Source: Loktanella sp. D2R18 (GTDB lineage Bacteria; Pseudomonadota; Alphaproteobacteria; Rhodobacterales; Rhodobacteraceae). From it: 64,000 bases of DNA. The DNA is taken from the NCBI RefSeq assembly GCF_003318235.1, contig NZ_QOCG01000032.1, positions 1 to 64,000 of the forward strand, read 5' to 3'. Both the position numbers and the translations under genes were made by a program. The notes beneath the pieces are model-generated. The model searched no databases. It was given only the letters and a program-made list of their open reading frames with translations, and was not told where the DNA came from. Every line of letters begins with the position of its first letter. Within the stretch, counting starts at the first letter, position 1. Below are positions 20,153-29,739 of the stretch, piece after piece.

Positions 20153-20862
20153 TCAGCGACACAGCCCCCAACCCCGCGATTGCAGATGAAAATGGTCCGC
20201 ATGAAGCGCGTTGTACTCTGGCGAGAGCGTAAGCTTGAAGAAGCTGCAAGCGCCGTCCCGCGCGGCCCGAAGAAACTGCGCTTGGGATGTGTTCCCGTCC
20301 CAATCTCGGATCAAAGATATCCGTTCCCCGTTTGAAAATTGAAACCCACTGATATCAATCGCCTCAGCTGTGGCGTGGGTGCTCATGCTTGTGCTGTTGC
20401 CATCAACGGTCCGCATCGCACGGCGGGTTGCAAGCTGTGGTATTCCCACATCGCCATCCGCAGCGCGATTGCGCACCTTGTTTCGACCTCGGCCAATTTG
20501 GCTTGCCCGACCGCGGATAGCGCGACCCTATCTTGGATATGACACTGATCGGAAATCACCATGTCGCTCATCGGTGTAAACGACGAATACCCATCTAGTG
20601 CAGCAAGACATAGCGCCGGATCATCCGATGCGCGCGATAGCTTCCATGTCGTCAGGGGCGTTATCGCGTCGTCAATACGCAACGGTTGCACTGGATTCCA
20701 ACCTCGTGGCAACGGGGTTTCAGGATGCACAAACATCCCATAACCGCCCGCTAACAGCGTCATCGCAAAGAAAAACGCGACCACCCCACGCAAAATGGGA
20801 TGGTCGCGTTTTTTGGTTTCTACTGCGGCCCGGGCCTTCGCCTGACGAATGCTATGCCGCAT
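20153..20862 (-). pseudogene. Extensin-like family protein, broken by an internal deletion
   Basis: The first part (20862 to about 20390) has a membrane anchor (VVAFFFAMTLLAGGYGMFV) and the extensin-like domain up to CAIALRMAMWEYHSLQPA. In this frame the protein then ends early. The remainder, from MRTVDGNSTSMSTHATA to the very C-terminus ALHADHFHLQSRGWGLCR, continues in another frame down to 20153. Family members have about 20 extra residues between these two blocks, so the lesion looks like an out-of-frame deletion near 20430 rather than a single-base slip. Extensin-like_C proteins are probable cell-wall enzymes related to peptidases. The downstream half keeps the conserved SxHATAxAID and HxDHFH residues. 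Confidence 0.75.
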
Positions 20863-20868
20863 GATCGC

Positions 20869-22260
20869 TTAGTAGCGGTAGTGTTCAGGCTTAAACGGCC
20901 CTTCGACGGTCACACCGATATAGTCCGCTTGCTCTTTACGAAGCGTCGACAGCTTCACGCCAATCCGATCAAGGTGCAAACGCGCAACTTTTTCGTCCAA
21001 ATGCTTTGGCAGGATAAACACGCCCGGCGCATATTCGTCGCCTTTGGTCCAGATTTCGATCTGCGCAAGAACTTGGTTCGTGAATGACGCCGACATCACA
21101 AATGACGGGTGGCCGGTTGCGTTCCCAAGGTTCAACAAACGCCCTTCAGAGAGCAAGATCAAACGGCTACCCGACGGCATCTCGATCATGTCGACCTGTT
21201 CTTTGATGTTGGTCCATTTGTGGTTTTTCAGCGCGGCAACCTGAATTTCATTGTCGAAGTGGCCGATGTTCCCAACGATTGCCATATCCTTCATCTCGCG
21301 CATGTGCTCGATCCGGATGACGTCCTTGTTGCCCGTGGTCGTGATGAACACATCCGCGCTATCGACGACATCTTCAAGAACGACAACTTCGAACCCGTCC
21401 ATCGCAGCCTGAAGCGCGCAAATTGGGTCAACTTCCGTCACTTTCACACGCGCACCAGCGCCGGACAGGGACGCAGCCGACCCTTTGCCCACATCGCCAT
21501 AACCGCACACAACCGCAACTTTACCGGCCAGCATTGTATCCGTTGCACGGCGAATACCGTCGACCAGCGATTCCTTACAGCCGTATTTATTGTCGAACTT
21601 CGACTTGGTCACCGAATCGTTCACGTTGATTGCCGGGAAAGGCAGTTCGCCTTTCTTGTGCAGATCATAAAGGCGGTGAACGCCTGTTGTTGTTTCTTCG
21701 GACACGCCTTTGATGGCTTCGCGTGTTTTGGTAAACCAGCCCGGAGTTTCGGCCATACGCTTTTTGATTTGCGCAAAAATGGCTTCTTCTTCCTCAGAAG
21801 TCGGAACGGAAAGCACATCTTCGCCAGCTTCGGCGCGCGCACCCAGCAGGATGTATAACGTCGCATCGCCACCGTCGTCCAAAATCATGTTAGCGCCGTC
21901 GGGGAATTGGAACGACCGATCAAGATAGTCCCAATGTTCGACAAGTGACTGACCTTTAATCGCAAATACAGGCGTGCCGCCTGCCGCAATCGCCGCAGCG
22001 GCGTGATCTTGTGTTGAAAAGATATTGCAAGACGCCCAACGTACGTCCGCGCCCAGCGCGACCAATGTTTCGATTAACACGGCGGTTTGGATCGTCATGT
22101 GCAACGATCCCACAATCCGCGATCCCGCAAGCGGTTTGCTTTCTCCATATTCCGCTCGCAGCGCCATCAGCCCCGGCATTTCAGTTTCGGCAATATCCAG
22201 CTCTTTGCGGCCAAAGGCAGCGAGGTCGATATCTTTTACGACGTAATCTTGCGACATCAT
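20869..22260 (-). CDS. ahcY: Adenosylhomocysteinase
   Basis: 463 residues. It hydrolyses S-adenosylhomocysteine to adenosine and homocysteine, keeping methylation reactions running. The NAD-binding loop [10 protein letters not shown], the substrate motifs [15 protein letters not shown] and [13 protein letters not shown] (with the catalytic Lys) and the C-terminal [19 protein letters not shown] are all intact. The start is one of two adjacent ATGs at 22258-22260 behind AGGAGA. I looked for an SAH riboswitch in the 100-base leader and did not find its conserved core. Divergent from the HD hydrolase gene. Confidence 0.96.
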   Translation of the reverse strand: MMSQDYVVKDIDLAAFGRKELDIAETEMPGLMALRAEYGESKPLAGSRIVGSLHMTIQTAVLIETLVALGADVRWASCNIFSTQDHAAAAIAAGGTPVFAIKGQSLVEHWDYLDRSFQFPDGANMILDDGGDATLYILLGARAEAGEDVLSVPTSEEEEAIFAQIKKRMAETPGWFTKTREAIKGVSEETTTGVHRLYDLHKKGELPFPAINVNDSVTKSKFDNKYGCKESLVDGIRRATDTMLAGKVAVVCGYGDVGKGSAASLSGAGARVKVTEVDPICALQAAMDGFEVVVLEDVVDSADVFITTTGNKDVIRIEHMREMKDMAIVGNIGHFDNEIQVAALKNHKWTNIKEQVDMIEMPSGSRLILLSEGRLLNLGNATGHPSFVMSASFTNQVLAQIEIWTKGDEYAPGVFILPKHLDEKVARLHLDRIGVKLSTLRKEQADYIGVTVEGPFKPEHYRY

Positions 22261-22367
22261 TCATTCTCCTAGAAAGGTTGCGCGCCAATACCACCGCAAA
22301 CAGCTTGCTACAATCCAAAGCCACGTATTATCCAGATCATTCAACATTAGATTAAGGCAGAATCACT

Positions 22368-22958
22368 ATGAAGCAACCACGCGCGTGGCAACGGATGCTT
22401 TCGGGGCGCAGGCTGGACCTGCTAGACCCAACCCCGGTCGACATCGAAATCGCTGATATCGCGCATGGCTTGGCTTTTGTCGCACGTTGGAACGGGCAAA
22501 CGCGGGGTGATTTTGCTTATTCCGTGGCCGAGCATTCGCTGCTTGTGACTGATATCTTTGCACGGCAGCAGCCCAGCGCCCCAGTGAAATGGCAACTGGC
22601 CGCGCTTTTGCATGACGCACCTGAATATGTGATCGGCGATATGATTAGCCCAGTCAAAGCCGCTGTTGGCCCTGATTACGGCGCATTGGATGATCGGCTG
22701 ACTGCCGCCATCCACATTCGCTTTGGCCTGCCCGCGCAGATCCCCGTCGCGATCAAGCGTCAAATCAAAAAGGCCGACAAGCTATCAGCTTGGCTTGAAG
22801 CCGTGCAAATTGCTGGATTTACGGAAGCCGAGGCAAACAAACTGTTCGGCAAGCAGGACCCAGCCTTGACCAAGCAATTGTCGATCCATTTGCGCCCGCC
22901 AATGGAAGTGCGCGACGACTTTACCGCAAGACACAAACAACTGATGGATACCCTATGA
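22368..22958 (+). CDS. HD domain phosphohydrolase (YfbR-like)
   Basis: 196 residues. The HD metal site is seen as YSVAEHSLLV, ALLHDAPEYVIGD and KKADKLSAWLEA, in the order His, HD, Asp. This pattern resembles YfbR, a 5'-deoxyribonucleotidase, and related HD hydrolases. It likely hydrolyses a nucleotide monophosphate, but the substrate is inferred. Its last four bases overlap the GNAT gene start, so both are cotranscribed. Confidence 0.83.
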   Translation: MKQPRAWQRMLSGRRLDLLDPTPVDIEIADIAHGLAFVARWNGQTRGDFAYSVAEHSLLVTDIFARQQPSAPVKWQLAALLHDAPEYVIGDMISPVKAAVGPDYGALDDRLTAAIHIRFGLPAQIPVAIKRQIKKADKLSAWLEAVQIAGFTEAEANKLFGKQDPALTKQLSIHLRPPMEVRDDFTARHKQLMDTL

Positions 22959-23446
22959 TTGTTCGCCTCGCGACACCCGCCGACGCTGCTCACATGACCA
23001 CATTGCTCAACGCGATTATCGGAGTTGGCGGGTCAACGGCGCATGAAACGCCATTTACTGTCGAAAAGATGCTGTCTGACTATATCCTGCCGCCTGCGCT
23101 GGTCTGTTGTCACGTTGCTGAAAACGCGGGCAAAGTTGTTGGATTCCAGTGGCTGGGATGGCCGCGAAATCCCGATGATCCAATGCCCAAAGGTTGGGGC
23201 GTTATCGCAAGCTTTGTCGCGCCAGAGGCGGCAGGCATGGGTGTTGGACAGGGCCTGTTTGCTGCTACAAAATCTGCAGCGAACACGGCGGATGTTGCAG
23301 TGATCGACGCAACAATCCGCGCCGATAACGTCGCTGGATTGCGCTATTACGGCGGGCTTGGATTCCAAGACTATGATCGGTTGATCGATATCCCGCTGCG
23401 CGACGGCACGAAAGTAGATCGGATCCGCAAGCGGTTTGATCTTTAG
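22955..23446 (+). CDS. GNAT family N-acetyltransferase
   Basis: 163 residues with a single GNAT fold. The acetyl-CoA binding motif is in FVAPEAAGMGVGQGLFAATK near residue 90, and the C-terminal part has RADNVAGLRYYGGLGFQDY, typical of the family. The substrate cannot be told from the sequence. It overlaps the HD hydrolase stop by four bases. Its stop interlocks with the stop of the convergent export lipoprotein gene (TTAG), with no terminator between them. Confidence 0.85.
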   Translation: MIVRLATPADAAHMTTLLNAIIGVGGSTAHETPFTVEKMLSDYILPPALVCCHVAENAGKVVGFQWLGWPRNPDDPMPKGWGVIASFVAPEAAGMGVGQGLFAATKSAANTADVAVIDATIRADNVAGLRYYGGLGFQDYDRLIDIPLRDGTKVDRIRKRFDL

Positions 23447-24792
23447 TTCGCAGCGAGTGCTGCGCCACCGGTAATCAATGACGGAACCATCTGCTGCACA
23501 ACCCGGTGCCACCGTGTAACCGGTTGCTCAGCGATAAAGATGATATCGTTGGGGCGTAGGTTCATCTGTGTCGCCAAGACCAAATTGGCGACATTGCGCG
23601 CATCAAGCTGCCACGCCGTAACAGCGCCATCGTAACCCGCGCGCAGCACATAGATTTGCGCAGGGTTCGCGGTTTGGCTGGTAAAGCCCCCTTCAGAAAA
23701 CAACGCATCGGCCAATGTCGCCTCGCGCCCGAACGGCAAGGTAAACCGCCCCGGTGCGATGACTTCACCGGTTAGGTAAACATCGTCGCGCGCGACAGCA
23801 TCAAGCGCCAGTTGATCCTGAAAATTCGTACGGCGCACTGCCAACGTCGCGCGGCGCTGGTTCAGTTCGGCGGTCAATGCCGCCACTGCTTGCGCCCGTG
23901 CTTGGTTCCGCGTTTGCGCCAAGGTGATCTGCTGCTCAAAATATACCTGCGCCCGCTCAAGTGAAAATTCAGTATCGATATAGATACTATCCCCGCCCAA
24001 AAGTCGTATTTTGTGAAATTCTGGCGTCGTCAAATATTCGGACAGCAACAACTGATAAAGTGAGCCACCGCGATAAATTCGGATCGACACGTCGGTCCCA
24101 TCAGACACGGCGACACCGCCAGCACGTGAAATTGCTTCATCCAGGTATATTGGTGTGAGCGTGATCGGAATCGAAACTGGTGCCGCCACCGCACCTCCGA
24201 TCACGACGGACTGCGCATGAAACTCTGCCATTTCTAAGCTAAACGTCGGGTCGATCCGCGCGCTCACAAAGCTCTCGAAAAGACGGGCTTCTGCTTGCGC
24301 GAGCGTCAGATCAAGCAGCATGACCCGGCCAACTGCGGGAATGGAGATCATCCCATCATCTTGGACCGTATATGTCGCTTTCTCGTCTGGCGGAGCCGAA
24401 GATGTATCGCGGTTTGTTTCTGGCTGTGTCGTTAACCTGACGATGTCACCGATGCCAATTTTATAGGGCTCTGGGTCAACCTGTGGCGGGATGCGCGTCG
24501 CCAATTGCCGGGGTTGCGGCGCGTCGCCTAGCACAGGCAAAACGCCCATCCCTTGCACCCCATTGCTAGCGTTTGCCGCGATTTGCTGTGTAAATGCCGC
24601 CGGAATTGCGCGTGGGCTATAGGGTGACTGATTGGCCGTTTCGATGGCTTGGGCCGTCAAGGGTACGACCGTAACAACCCCGTCTTCTGCTTGAACCTTG
24701 GGCGATACATATGCGGCCCCGCACCCCTGCAAAACAAGGACTGCGAACAGCATTAAGCATAGGCGTACATCGTGAATCGCTTGACCAAGCAA
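23443..24792 (-). CDS. Polysaccharide export outer-membrane lipoprotein (Wza-like)
   Basis: About 449 residues. A lipoprotein signal ends in VLVLQGC, with the Cys as lipid anchor. A Poly_export domain follows (IGIGDIVRLTTQ near residue 95 of the mature protein) and then SLBB-type repeats, including VYLTGEVIAPGRFTLPFGRE. Wza-type proteins form the outer-membrane channel for capsule or exopolysaccharide export. The start is uncertain: TTG at 24792 has AGGA upstream and gives a good signal peptide, ATG at 24753 gives a very short one. No Wzc kinase or flippase is adjacent. It is divergent from a GGDEF-EAL protein, which suggests c-di-GMP input. Confidence 0.85.
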   Translation of the reverse strand: MLGQAIHDVRLCLMLFAVLVLQGCGAAYVSPKVQAEDGVVTVVPLTAQAIETANQSPYSPRAIPAAFTQQIAANASNGVQGMGVLPVLGDAPQPRQLATRIPPQVDPEPYKIGIGDIVRLTTQPETNRDTSSAPPDEKATYTVQDDGMISIPAVGRVMLLDLTLAQAEARLFESFVSARIDPTFSLEMAEFHAQSVVIGGAVAAPVSIPITLTPIYLDEAISRAGGVAVSDGTDVSIRIYRGGSLYQLLLSEYLTTPEFHKIRLLGGDSIYIDTEFSLERAQVYFEQQITLAQTRNQARAQAVAALTAELNQRRATLAVRRTNFQDQLALDAVARDDVYLTGEVIAPGRFTLPFGREATLADALFSEGGFTSQTANPAQIYVLRAGYDGAVTAWQLDARNVANLVLATQMNLRPNDIIFIAEQPVTRWHRVVQQMVPSLITGGAALAAN

Positions 24793-24940
24793 AATGAAAT
24801 TATTCCTACCAACATCCCCAACGCCCAAGATGCGTCAAGATTGGTTAATGATTACTTAATAGGAGGAGCTCGCAGGCACCTAACCTTACCTTAAGCAATC
24901 CAGTTCAACTTGCATGGCCAAACCCCATAGGATTCGGTTG

Positions 24941-26992
24941 ATGCAATTTTTGCGACCCATTGCGCATCGCGCTCGGAAAATATTCACCCTGCGCCGCCCA
25001 GAACGGCTCTGGATTCATTCGTGTGCGGCGCTACTCATCATCTTGGCCTTGCTGGGCACGACCCAATATATCAACCACACCATCATTGATCGTCAGCTCA
25101 TCGCTGAAACGGGGATCAAGACCTCGCAATCGCAAATCACCTACGCACATGAGATATTATTGATCGCAGAACGCATGACATCGGGGCGCGTCAGCTCTGC
25201 TGCGCCTATTGAAAAAGCGATCAAACAGTTTGAACGCAGTTACGCCATGACCGTTTTTGGGAGTCTTTGGACGGACGAGCAACGAACACACTACTTTGGT
25301 TCCGCTGAACCACTGCATGCTCTCATCGCCGAATTTGTCGATATTTCGTCAAGATTTAGCACGGCCACCCCAGCGCAATATGCTGGGTTAACGCGACAGC
25401 TCAATGATCTCTACACTCACCGCGGTTTGGGAAACGGGCTCGATTCTGCGGCCGCCCTGATGGAGCAAGAGGCCCATGCAGATGCCATTCGTCTCTCTAA
25501 ATGGCAACGTAGCGTGCTGATAGTTTCAGCGCTTGCACTTCTTGCAGAGGCGATCTTTATCTTTGTGCCCACACATCTCGCCGTGCAGTCAACGATAGGG
25601 AAACTACACAGACAAACAAAATCGCTCCGCGATTCACAACATGAACTGCGGCAAATGAACCGCAAGTTGGAACATACCGCCCACCAGGACCCGCTCACCG
25701 GTTTACCCAACCGCGCCCATCTGGCGACCTACCTTGGACGCATGAACAAAGAAGAAAAAAGCATAGGTCTTTCGGTTCTGTTTGTGGGGTTAGATAATTT
25801 TAAGGCAGTCAACAATTCAGCTGGGCATGATTTTGGAGATGAACTGCTCATCACCGTCGGGCGCGCACTGCAAAGTTGCGTCGACGACGACAATATCGTC
25901 GCGCGCGTTGGCGGGGACGAATTTGTACTTGTCACGCATGAGCCCGCACATGTGATGATCGAGAGAATACGGGCATTGTTCGCGGATCCATTCGAGGTAA
26001 AGGGCCGTCGTATTCCGATTCACGCGAGCATCGGTTACCTAAAACTTGCCACAAATTCTGAAGACCCGATCAACACGATTGCGGACGCGTCAATTGCCAT
26101 TCAAACTGCGAAAAATTCTGGTGAAAACAAAACGCTTCAGTTTGAAAAATCGCTGCGGGACAATGTAGAACGCATGCGCTCCTTACAAGCGGAACTTGCG
26201 AATGCAATCAAACAAGGTGAGATTGAACCTTGGTTCCAGCCACAGGTCCGCTTGTCGGACGGGCATCTGCATGGGGCCGAGGTTCTGGCACGATGGCGCC
26301 ACCCAACGCTCGGCTTATTAACCCCTGATCTGTTCATCCCTGCCGCAGAGCGTGCAGGGCTCGTCATCGACATGGATCATAGTATTTGGCGCGCGGCGAT
26401 GGCGCATGCGGTATTGTGGCAAAAGGAAAACCTTTGGCATCCCAGTATTTCGTTAAACGCCGCACCTGAAACAATTTCGGATCCGCATCTTATTGAACGG
26501 CTTTTATTAGAGCTGCAACGTTCCGGGCTTGGGGTCGATCAGATTATTGTCGAGGTGCTAGAAACCACACTTATCAACGGTGCGGATGACATGGCAGCAA
26601 TCAACATCGATAGTCTTTCTGAATGTGGCATTAGTCTGGAGCTCGATGATTTTGGAACAGGCTACGCCTCGCTCGCGAAACTCACGCAATTACCACTTGA
26701 TGGGATTAAGCTGGATCGCTCGTTGGTGGCCCCGCTTCCCGATGCAAAGGCCGATAGTATTGTGCGCGCAATTCTTGCTTTGGCTTCAGAACTTGGGCTG
26801 CAAGTTATCGCAGAGGGCGTCGAAGAAGACATCCAAGCCACGCATCTTAACGCGCGCGGTTGCGCAGTTGCCCAAGGGTACGGTTATGCGAAACCCATGC
26901 CGGCCGAAGAATTCCGTGTCTGGTTAAAAACCCATGCAAATGCCCCGCTACATATCGCGCCGCGCGTCGCGCAAGTGATCTCGTCACCTTGA
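24941..26992 (+). CDS. Membrane GGDEF-EAL protein (c-di-GMP turnover)
   Basis: 683 residues. Two membrane segments flank a periplasmic sensor region of about 145 residues with no recognised domain. The GGDEF domain has an intact GGDEF motif at residues 324-328 and no RxxD inhibitory site before it. The EAL domain has EVL at 447-449, then LDDFGTGYASL, GIKLDRSLV and IAEGVEE, which keep the catalytic Glu, Asp and Lys residues. Both synthesis and hydrolysis of c-di-GMP are therefore possible. The ATG at 24941 has AGGA eight bases upstream; an ATG at 24914 without a ribosome site is the alternative. Divergent from the Wza-like gene with about 150 bases between. Confidence 0.88.
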   Translation: MQFLRPIAHRARKIFTLRRPERLWIHSCAALLIILALLGTTQYINHTIIDRQLIAETGIKTSQSQITYAHEILLIAERMTSGRVSSAAPIEKAIKQFERSYAMTVFGSLWTDEQRTHYFGSAEPLHALIAEFVDISSRFSTATPAQYAGLTRQLNDLYTHRGLGNGLDSAAALMEQEAHADAIRLSKWQRSVLIVSALALLAEAIFIFVPTHLAVQSTIGKLHRQTKSLRDSQHELRQMNRKLEHTAHQDPLTGLPNRAHLATYLGRMNKEEKSIGLSVLFVGLDNFKAVNNSAGHDFGDELLITVGRALQSCVDDDNIVARVGGDEFVLVTHEPAHVMIERIRALFADPFEVKGRRIPIHASIGYLKLATNSEDPINTIADASIAIQTAKNSGENKTLQFEKSLRDNVERMRSLQAELANAIKQGEIEPWFQPQVRLSDGHLHGAEVLARWRHPTLGLLTPDLFIPAAERAGLVIDMDHSIWRAAMAHAVLWQKENLWHPSISLNAAPETISDPHLIERLLLELQRSGLGVDQIIVEVLETTLINGADDMAAINIDSLSECGISLELDDFGTGYASLAKLTQLPLDGIKLDRSLVAPLPDAKADSIVRAILALASELGLQVIAEGVEEDIQATHLNARGCAVAQGYGYAKPMPAEEFRVWLKTHANAPLHIAPRVAQVISSP

Positions 26993-27046
26993 GGAATGTT
27001 ATGATAGCCCCTATTTGATGAGAAGCATCGCCAAAAGGATTCCACC

Positions 27047-27658
27047 GTGGCTAACCATCTCTATCAAAATGATCTGCCTGACGGGCTTGACCTTGGACCA
27101 ATCGTCGCAATCGACTGCGAAACCATGGGGCTAAACCCACATCGTGACCGTCTATGCCTTGTGCAGATGTCCAGCGGTGACGGCTATTGCCATATGGTTC
27201 AGATCGCAATTGGGCAAACAACAGCCCCAAACCTATGCGCGATGTTGACCGACACTAATGTACTCAAACTGTTTCACTTTGGTCGCTTTGATATAGCCGC
27301 ACTTTTTCACGCGTTTGGCGCGCTCGCTACTCCAGTCTATTGCACGAAAATCGCCTCAAAGCTGGTCCGCACATATACCGAACGCCATGGGTTGCGTAAC
27401 TTGCTGCAAGAAATGATCGGCGTCGATATTTCTAAATATCAACAACAAAGCGATTGGGGCGCAACCGATCTTACGGAGGCGCAGCTAAATTATGCGGCCT
27501 CTGATGTCTTGTATTTGCACCAGCTGAAATCAGCGCTTGATACACGGCTTGCGCGCGAAGACCGCACGCAGATCGCCCAAGCATGTTTTGACTTCCTACC
27601 AACACGGGCACAACTAGACCTTGCAGGTTGGCCCGAAACAGATATTTTCGCGCATTGA
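27047..27658 (+). CDS. rnd: Ribonuclease D, short form
   Basis: 203 residues with a single DEDD 3'-5' exonuclease domain. AIDCETMGL gives the first Asp and Glu, LFHFGRFDIAALF the second Asp, and YAASDVLYLHQL the Tyr-Asp of the DEDDy class. The C-terminal HRDC domains of enteric RNase D are missing, as is common for short alphaproteobacterial versions. It trims 3' ends of structured RNA. The start at 27047 is a GTG behind AAAGGA. Its TGA overlaps the kdsD ATG (TGATG), placing it at the head of an LPS gene operon. Confidence 0.9.
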   Translation: MANHLYQNDLPDGLDLGPIVAIDCETMGLNPHRDRLCLVQMSSGDGYCHMVQIAIGQTTAPNLCAMLTDTNVLKLFHFGRFDIAALFHAFGALATPVYCTKIASKLVRTYTERHGLRNLLQEMIGVDISKYQQQSDWGATDLTEAQLNYAASDVLYLHQLKSALDTRLAREDRTQIAQACFDFLPTRAQLDLAGWPETDIFAH

Positions 27659-28626
27659 TGGAAAACACAGAAAAATTTCTCGCCACAGGGCGCCGGGTCA
27701 TAACCGAAGAAGCTGCAGGTCTTACGCAGCTTGCAGACGATCTTGGCAATGGGTTCGCCGCGGCGGTTACGCTACTGTTAACCGTAAAAGGGCGCGTGAT
27801 CGTATCGGGGATGGGAAAATCAGGCCATATCGCCCGCAAAATCGCAGCGACATTTGCCAGCACAGGCACGCCGGCACATTTTGTCCACCCGGCAGAGGCA
27901 AGCCACGGCGATCTGGGCATGATGACTGAAGACGATGTTGTGCTTGTCTTGTCCAATTCGGGCGAAACACCCGAACTTGCAGATATGGTGACCTATACAC
28001 GGCGCTTTGGTATCCCGATGATCGGCATTGCAAGTCGCGCAGAAAGCACCTTGTTGCAGCAATCTGACGTGCAAATTCTTTTGCCCAAACGCGGCGAAGC
28101 CTGCGGATCAGGCGTGGTTCCGACCACATCCACGACCATGACCCTCGCGCTGGGTGACGCGCTCGCCGTAGCGCTCATGGAACATCGCAAGTTCACGTCT
28201 GAGAATTTCCGCAAATTTCATCCCGGCGGCAAATTGGGCGCTCAGTTGGCCAGCGTGTCCGATCTCATGCATGTTGGCGCGACAATACCAACGGTAACCA
28301 CTGATACGCCGATGACCGAGACATTGCTTGCGATCAGCCAAAAGGGGTTTGGCGTTGTCGCCGTTTTGGACGACAACCAGACGCTTGTTGGGATCGTGAC
28401 CGATGGGGATTTGAGGCGGCACATGGACGGTTTGCTTAATCTCACAGCGGGTGAAGTTATGACCCGAAATCCGGCGACGGTGTCAATTCATGCGCTCGCC
28501 GCTGAGGCGCTTGCGATCATGAATGATCGTAAGATCACCTGCCTATTTGCCGCCCACCCAGATTCCCCGCGCAAGCTGGCCGGGGTCCTGCATATCCATG
28601 ACTGCTTGCGTGCAGGCGTCGTCTAA
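27658..28626 (+). CDS. kdsD: Arabinose-5-phosphate isomerase
   Basis: 322 residues. It converts ribulose 5-phosphate to arabinose 5-phosphate, the first step to Kdo for LPS or capsule. The SIS domain (about 40-170) shows VSGMGKSGHIARKIA and LSNSGETPEL. Two CBS domains follow from about 210, with GIVTDGDLRRH and TCLFAAH. The ATG at 27658 was chosen because it overlaps the rnd stop; an earlier start would overlap more. Two bases separate its stop from lptC. KdsB for Kdo activation lies about 10 kb downstream. Confidence 0.93.
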   Translation: MENTEKFLATGRRVITEEAAGLTQLADDLGNGFAAAVTLLLTVKGRVIVSGMGKSGHIARKIAATFASTGTPAHFVHPAEASHGDLGMMTEDDVVLVLSNSGETPELADMVTYTRRFGIPMIGIASRAESTLLQQSDVQILLPKRGEACGSGVVPTTSTTMTLALGDALAVALMEHRKFTSENFRKFHPGGKLGAQLASVSDLMHVGATIPTVTTDTPMTETLLAISQKGFGVVAVLDDNQTLVGIVTDGDLRRHMDGLLNLTAGEVMTRNPATVSIHALAAEALAIMNDRKITCLFAAHPDSPRKLAGVLHIHDCLRAGVV

Positions 28627-28627
28627 A

Positions 28628-29227
28628 ATGGGTGGACGCGATAACATCTATTCGCAAATCGTCAATCTCGCGAAGATTATTCTGCCGATTGGGGCTATCG
28701 GGCTTTTGTCGACACTGTTCTTGTTCGCCCGCGCGCCCGGCGAACCGACGCAGTTAGATATGACCGAAGTAACTGAAATCGCCCGCGAACAGCGGCTTTC
28801 TGCGCCACGATTTTCAGGCGTCACTGATGATGGCGCGACCCTGTCCATCTCAGCGCGCGCCGCGCATCCAAGCCCGGCAGATCCCGCAGTTATTCACACC
28901 GACGATATGCGCATGCAAATGAATAACCCTGATGGCAGCAATATTATCATCACCACCATCAGCGGAGAGCTAAACGGCCCTGAGAAAATCGCGCGTTTCG
29001 TTGGTATTGCCCATTTGGAAACCTCGTCTGGCTATGCGATGGAAACCAATGGGATCACCGCAGCACTCGACACCGGGGTGATTACGTCTGACGGTCATCT
29101 TGAGGTCCGCGCGCCTTTGGGCGAATTAACTGCGGGCAAGGTCACGTTTCAAATGGCCAGCGGTGGCGCCATCCAGCAGATGCTATTCACCAATGGCGTT
29201 AAACTGATATACACACCGCAAGAATGA
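28628..29227 (+). CDS. lptC: LPS export system protein LptC
   Basis: 199 residues. A single N-terminal membrane anchor (IVNLAKIILPIGAIGLLSTLFLFA near residues 10-33) is followed by a periplasmic beta-jellyroll. LptC passes LPS from the LptBFG extractor to LptA. The sequence is typical of the divergent alphaproteobacterial form, recognised by its place between kdsD and lptA. The ATG at 28628 lies one base after the kdsD stop. Confidence 0.85.
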   Translation: MGGRDNIYSQIVNLAKIILPIGAIGLLSTLFLFARAPGEPTQLDMTEVTEIAREQRLSAPRFSGVTDDGATLSISARAAHPSPADPAVIHTDDMRMQMNNPDGSNIIITTISGELNGPEKIARFVGIAHLETSSGYAMETNGITAALDTGVITSDGHLEVRAPLGELTAGKVTFQMASGGAIQQMLFTNGVKLIYTPQE

Positions 29228-29253
29228 TGCGTTCAAAATAGGAAACCTGCCAA

Positions 29254-29739
29254 GTGTTCAGAAAATTCGCGATCTTGTCGACCTTCCTTTTGTCACTTGC
29301 GGGTCCCGTGCTGGCGCAGACCAACATTGATTTGGGCGGCATGACCGTAGATACATCGGCAGCAATCGAGGTCACCGCTGATAGCTTGGCCGTTGACCAA
29401 GAGAATGGCACAGCCCAATTCACCGGCAATGTCATCATTGGGCAAGGCGATCTGCGCCTATCCGCGGGTGCCGTCGAAGTGGTCTATGGGACTGAAAACA
29501 GCGAGATTGCACAGTTGATCGCGACAGGTGGCGTGACTTTTGTCACCGCAACCGAAGCCGCAGAGGCACAAAACGCCGAATACGATATCACAACGGGGCT
29601 ATTAACCCTGACGGGTGACGTTTTGCTAACCCAAGGCGCCAGCGCAATTTCCGCGCAAAGCATGGTCGTCAATGTCGAAACCGGAACGGCATCTATGGAA
29701 GGGCGCGTGCGCACAGTTCTTCAGCAGGGCGACAACTGA
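29254..29739 (+). CDS. lptA: LPS periplasmic bridge protein LptA
   Basis: 161 residues. A Sec signal peptide (FRKFAILSTFLLSLAGPVLAQ) precedes an OstA-type beta-jellyroll with VTADSLAVDQENGTAQFTGN and VVNVETGTASMEG. LptA polymerises into the bridge that carries LPS across the periplasm. The start at 29254 is a GTG; 26 bases separate it from lptC. Its stop overlaps the lptB start by one base. Confidence 0.88.
   Translation: MFRKFAILSTFLLSLAGPVLAQTNIDLGGMTVDTSAAIEVTADSLAVDQENGTAQFTGNVIIGQGDLRLSAGAVEVVYGTENSEIAQLIATGGVTFVTATEAAEAQNAEYDITTGLLTLTGDVLLTQGASAISAQSMVVNVETGTASMEGRVRTVLQQGDN

Noticed and set aside
22261-22367. SAH or SAM riboswitch in the ahcY leader
   Set aside because: The conserved cores of the SAH and SAM-II riboswitches are not present.
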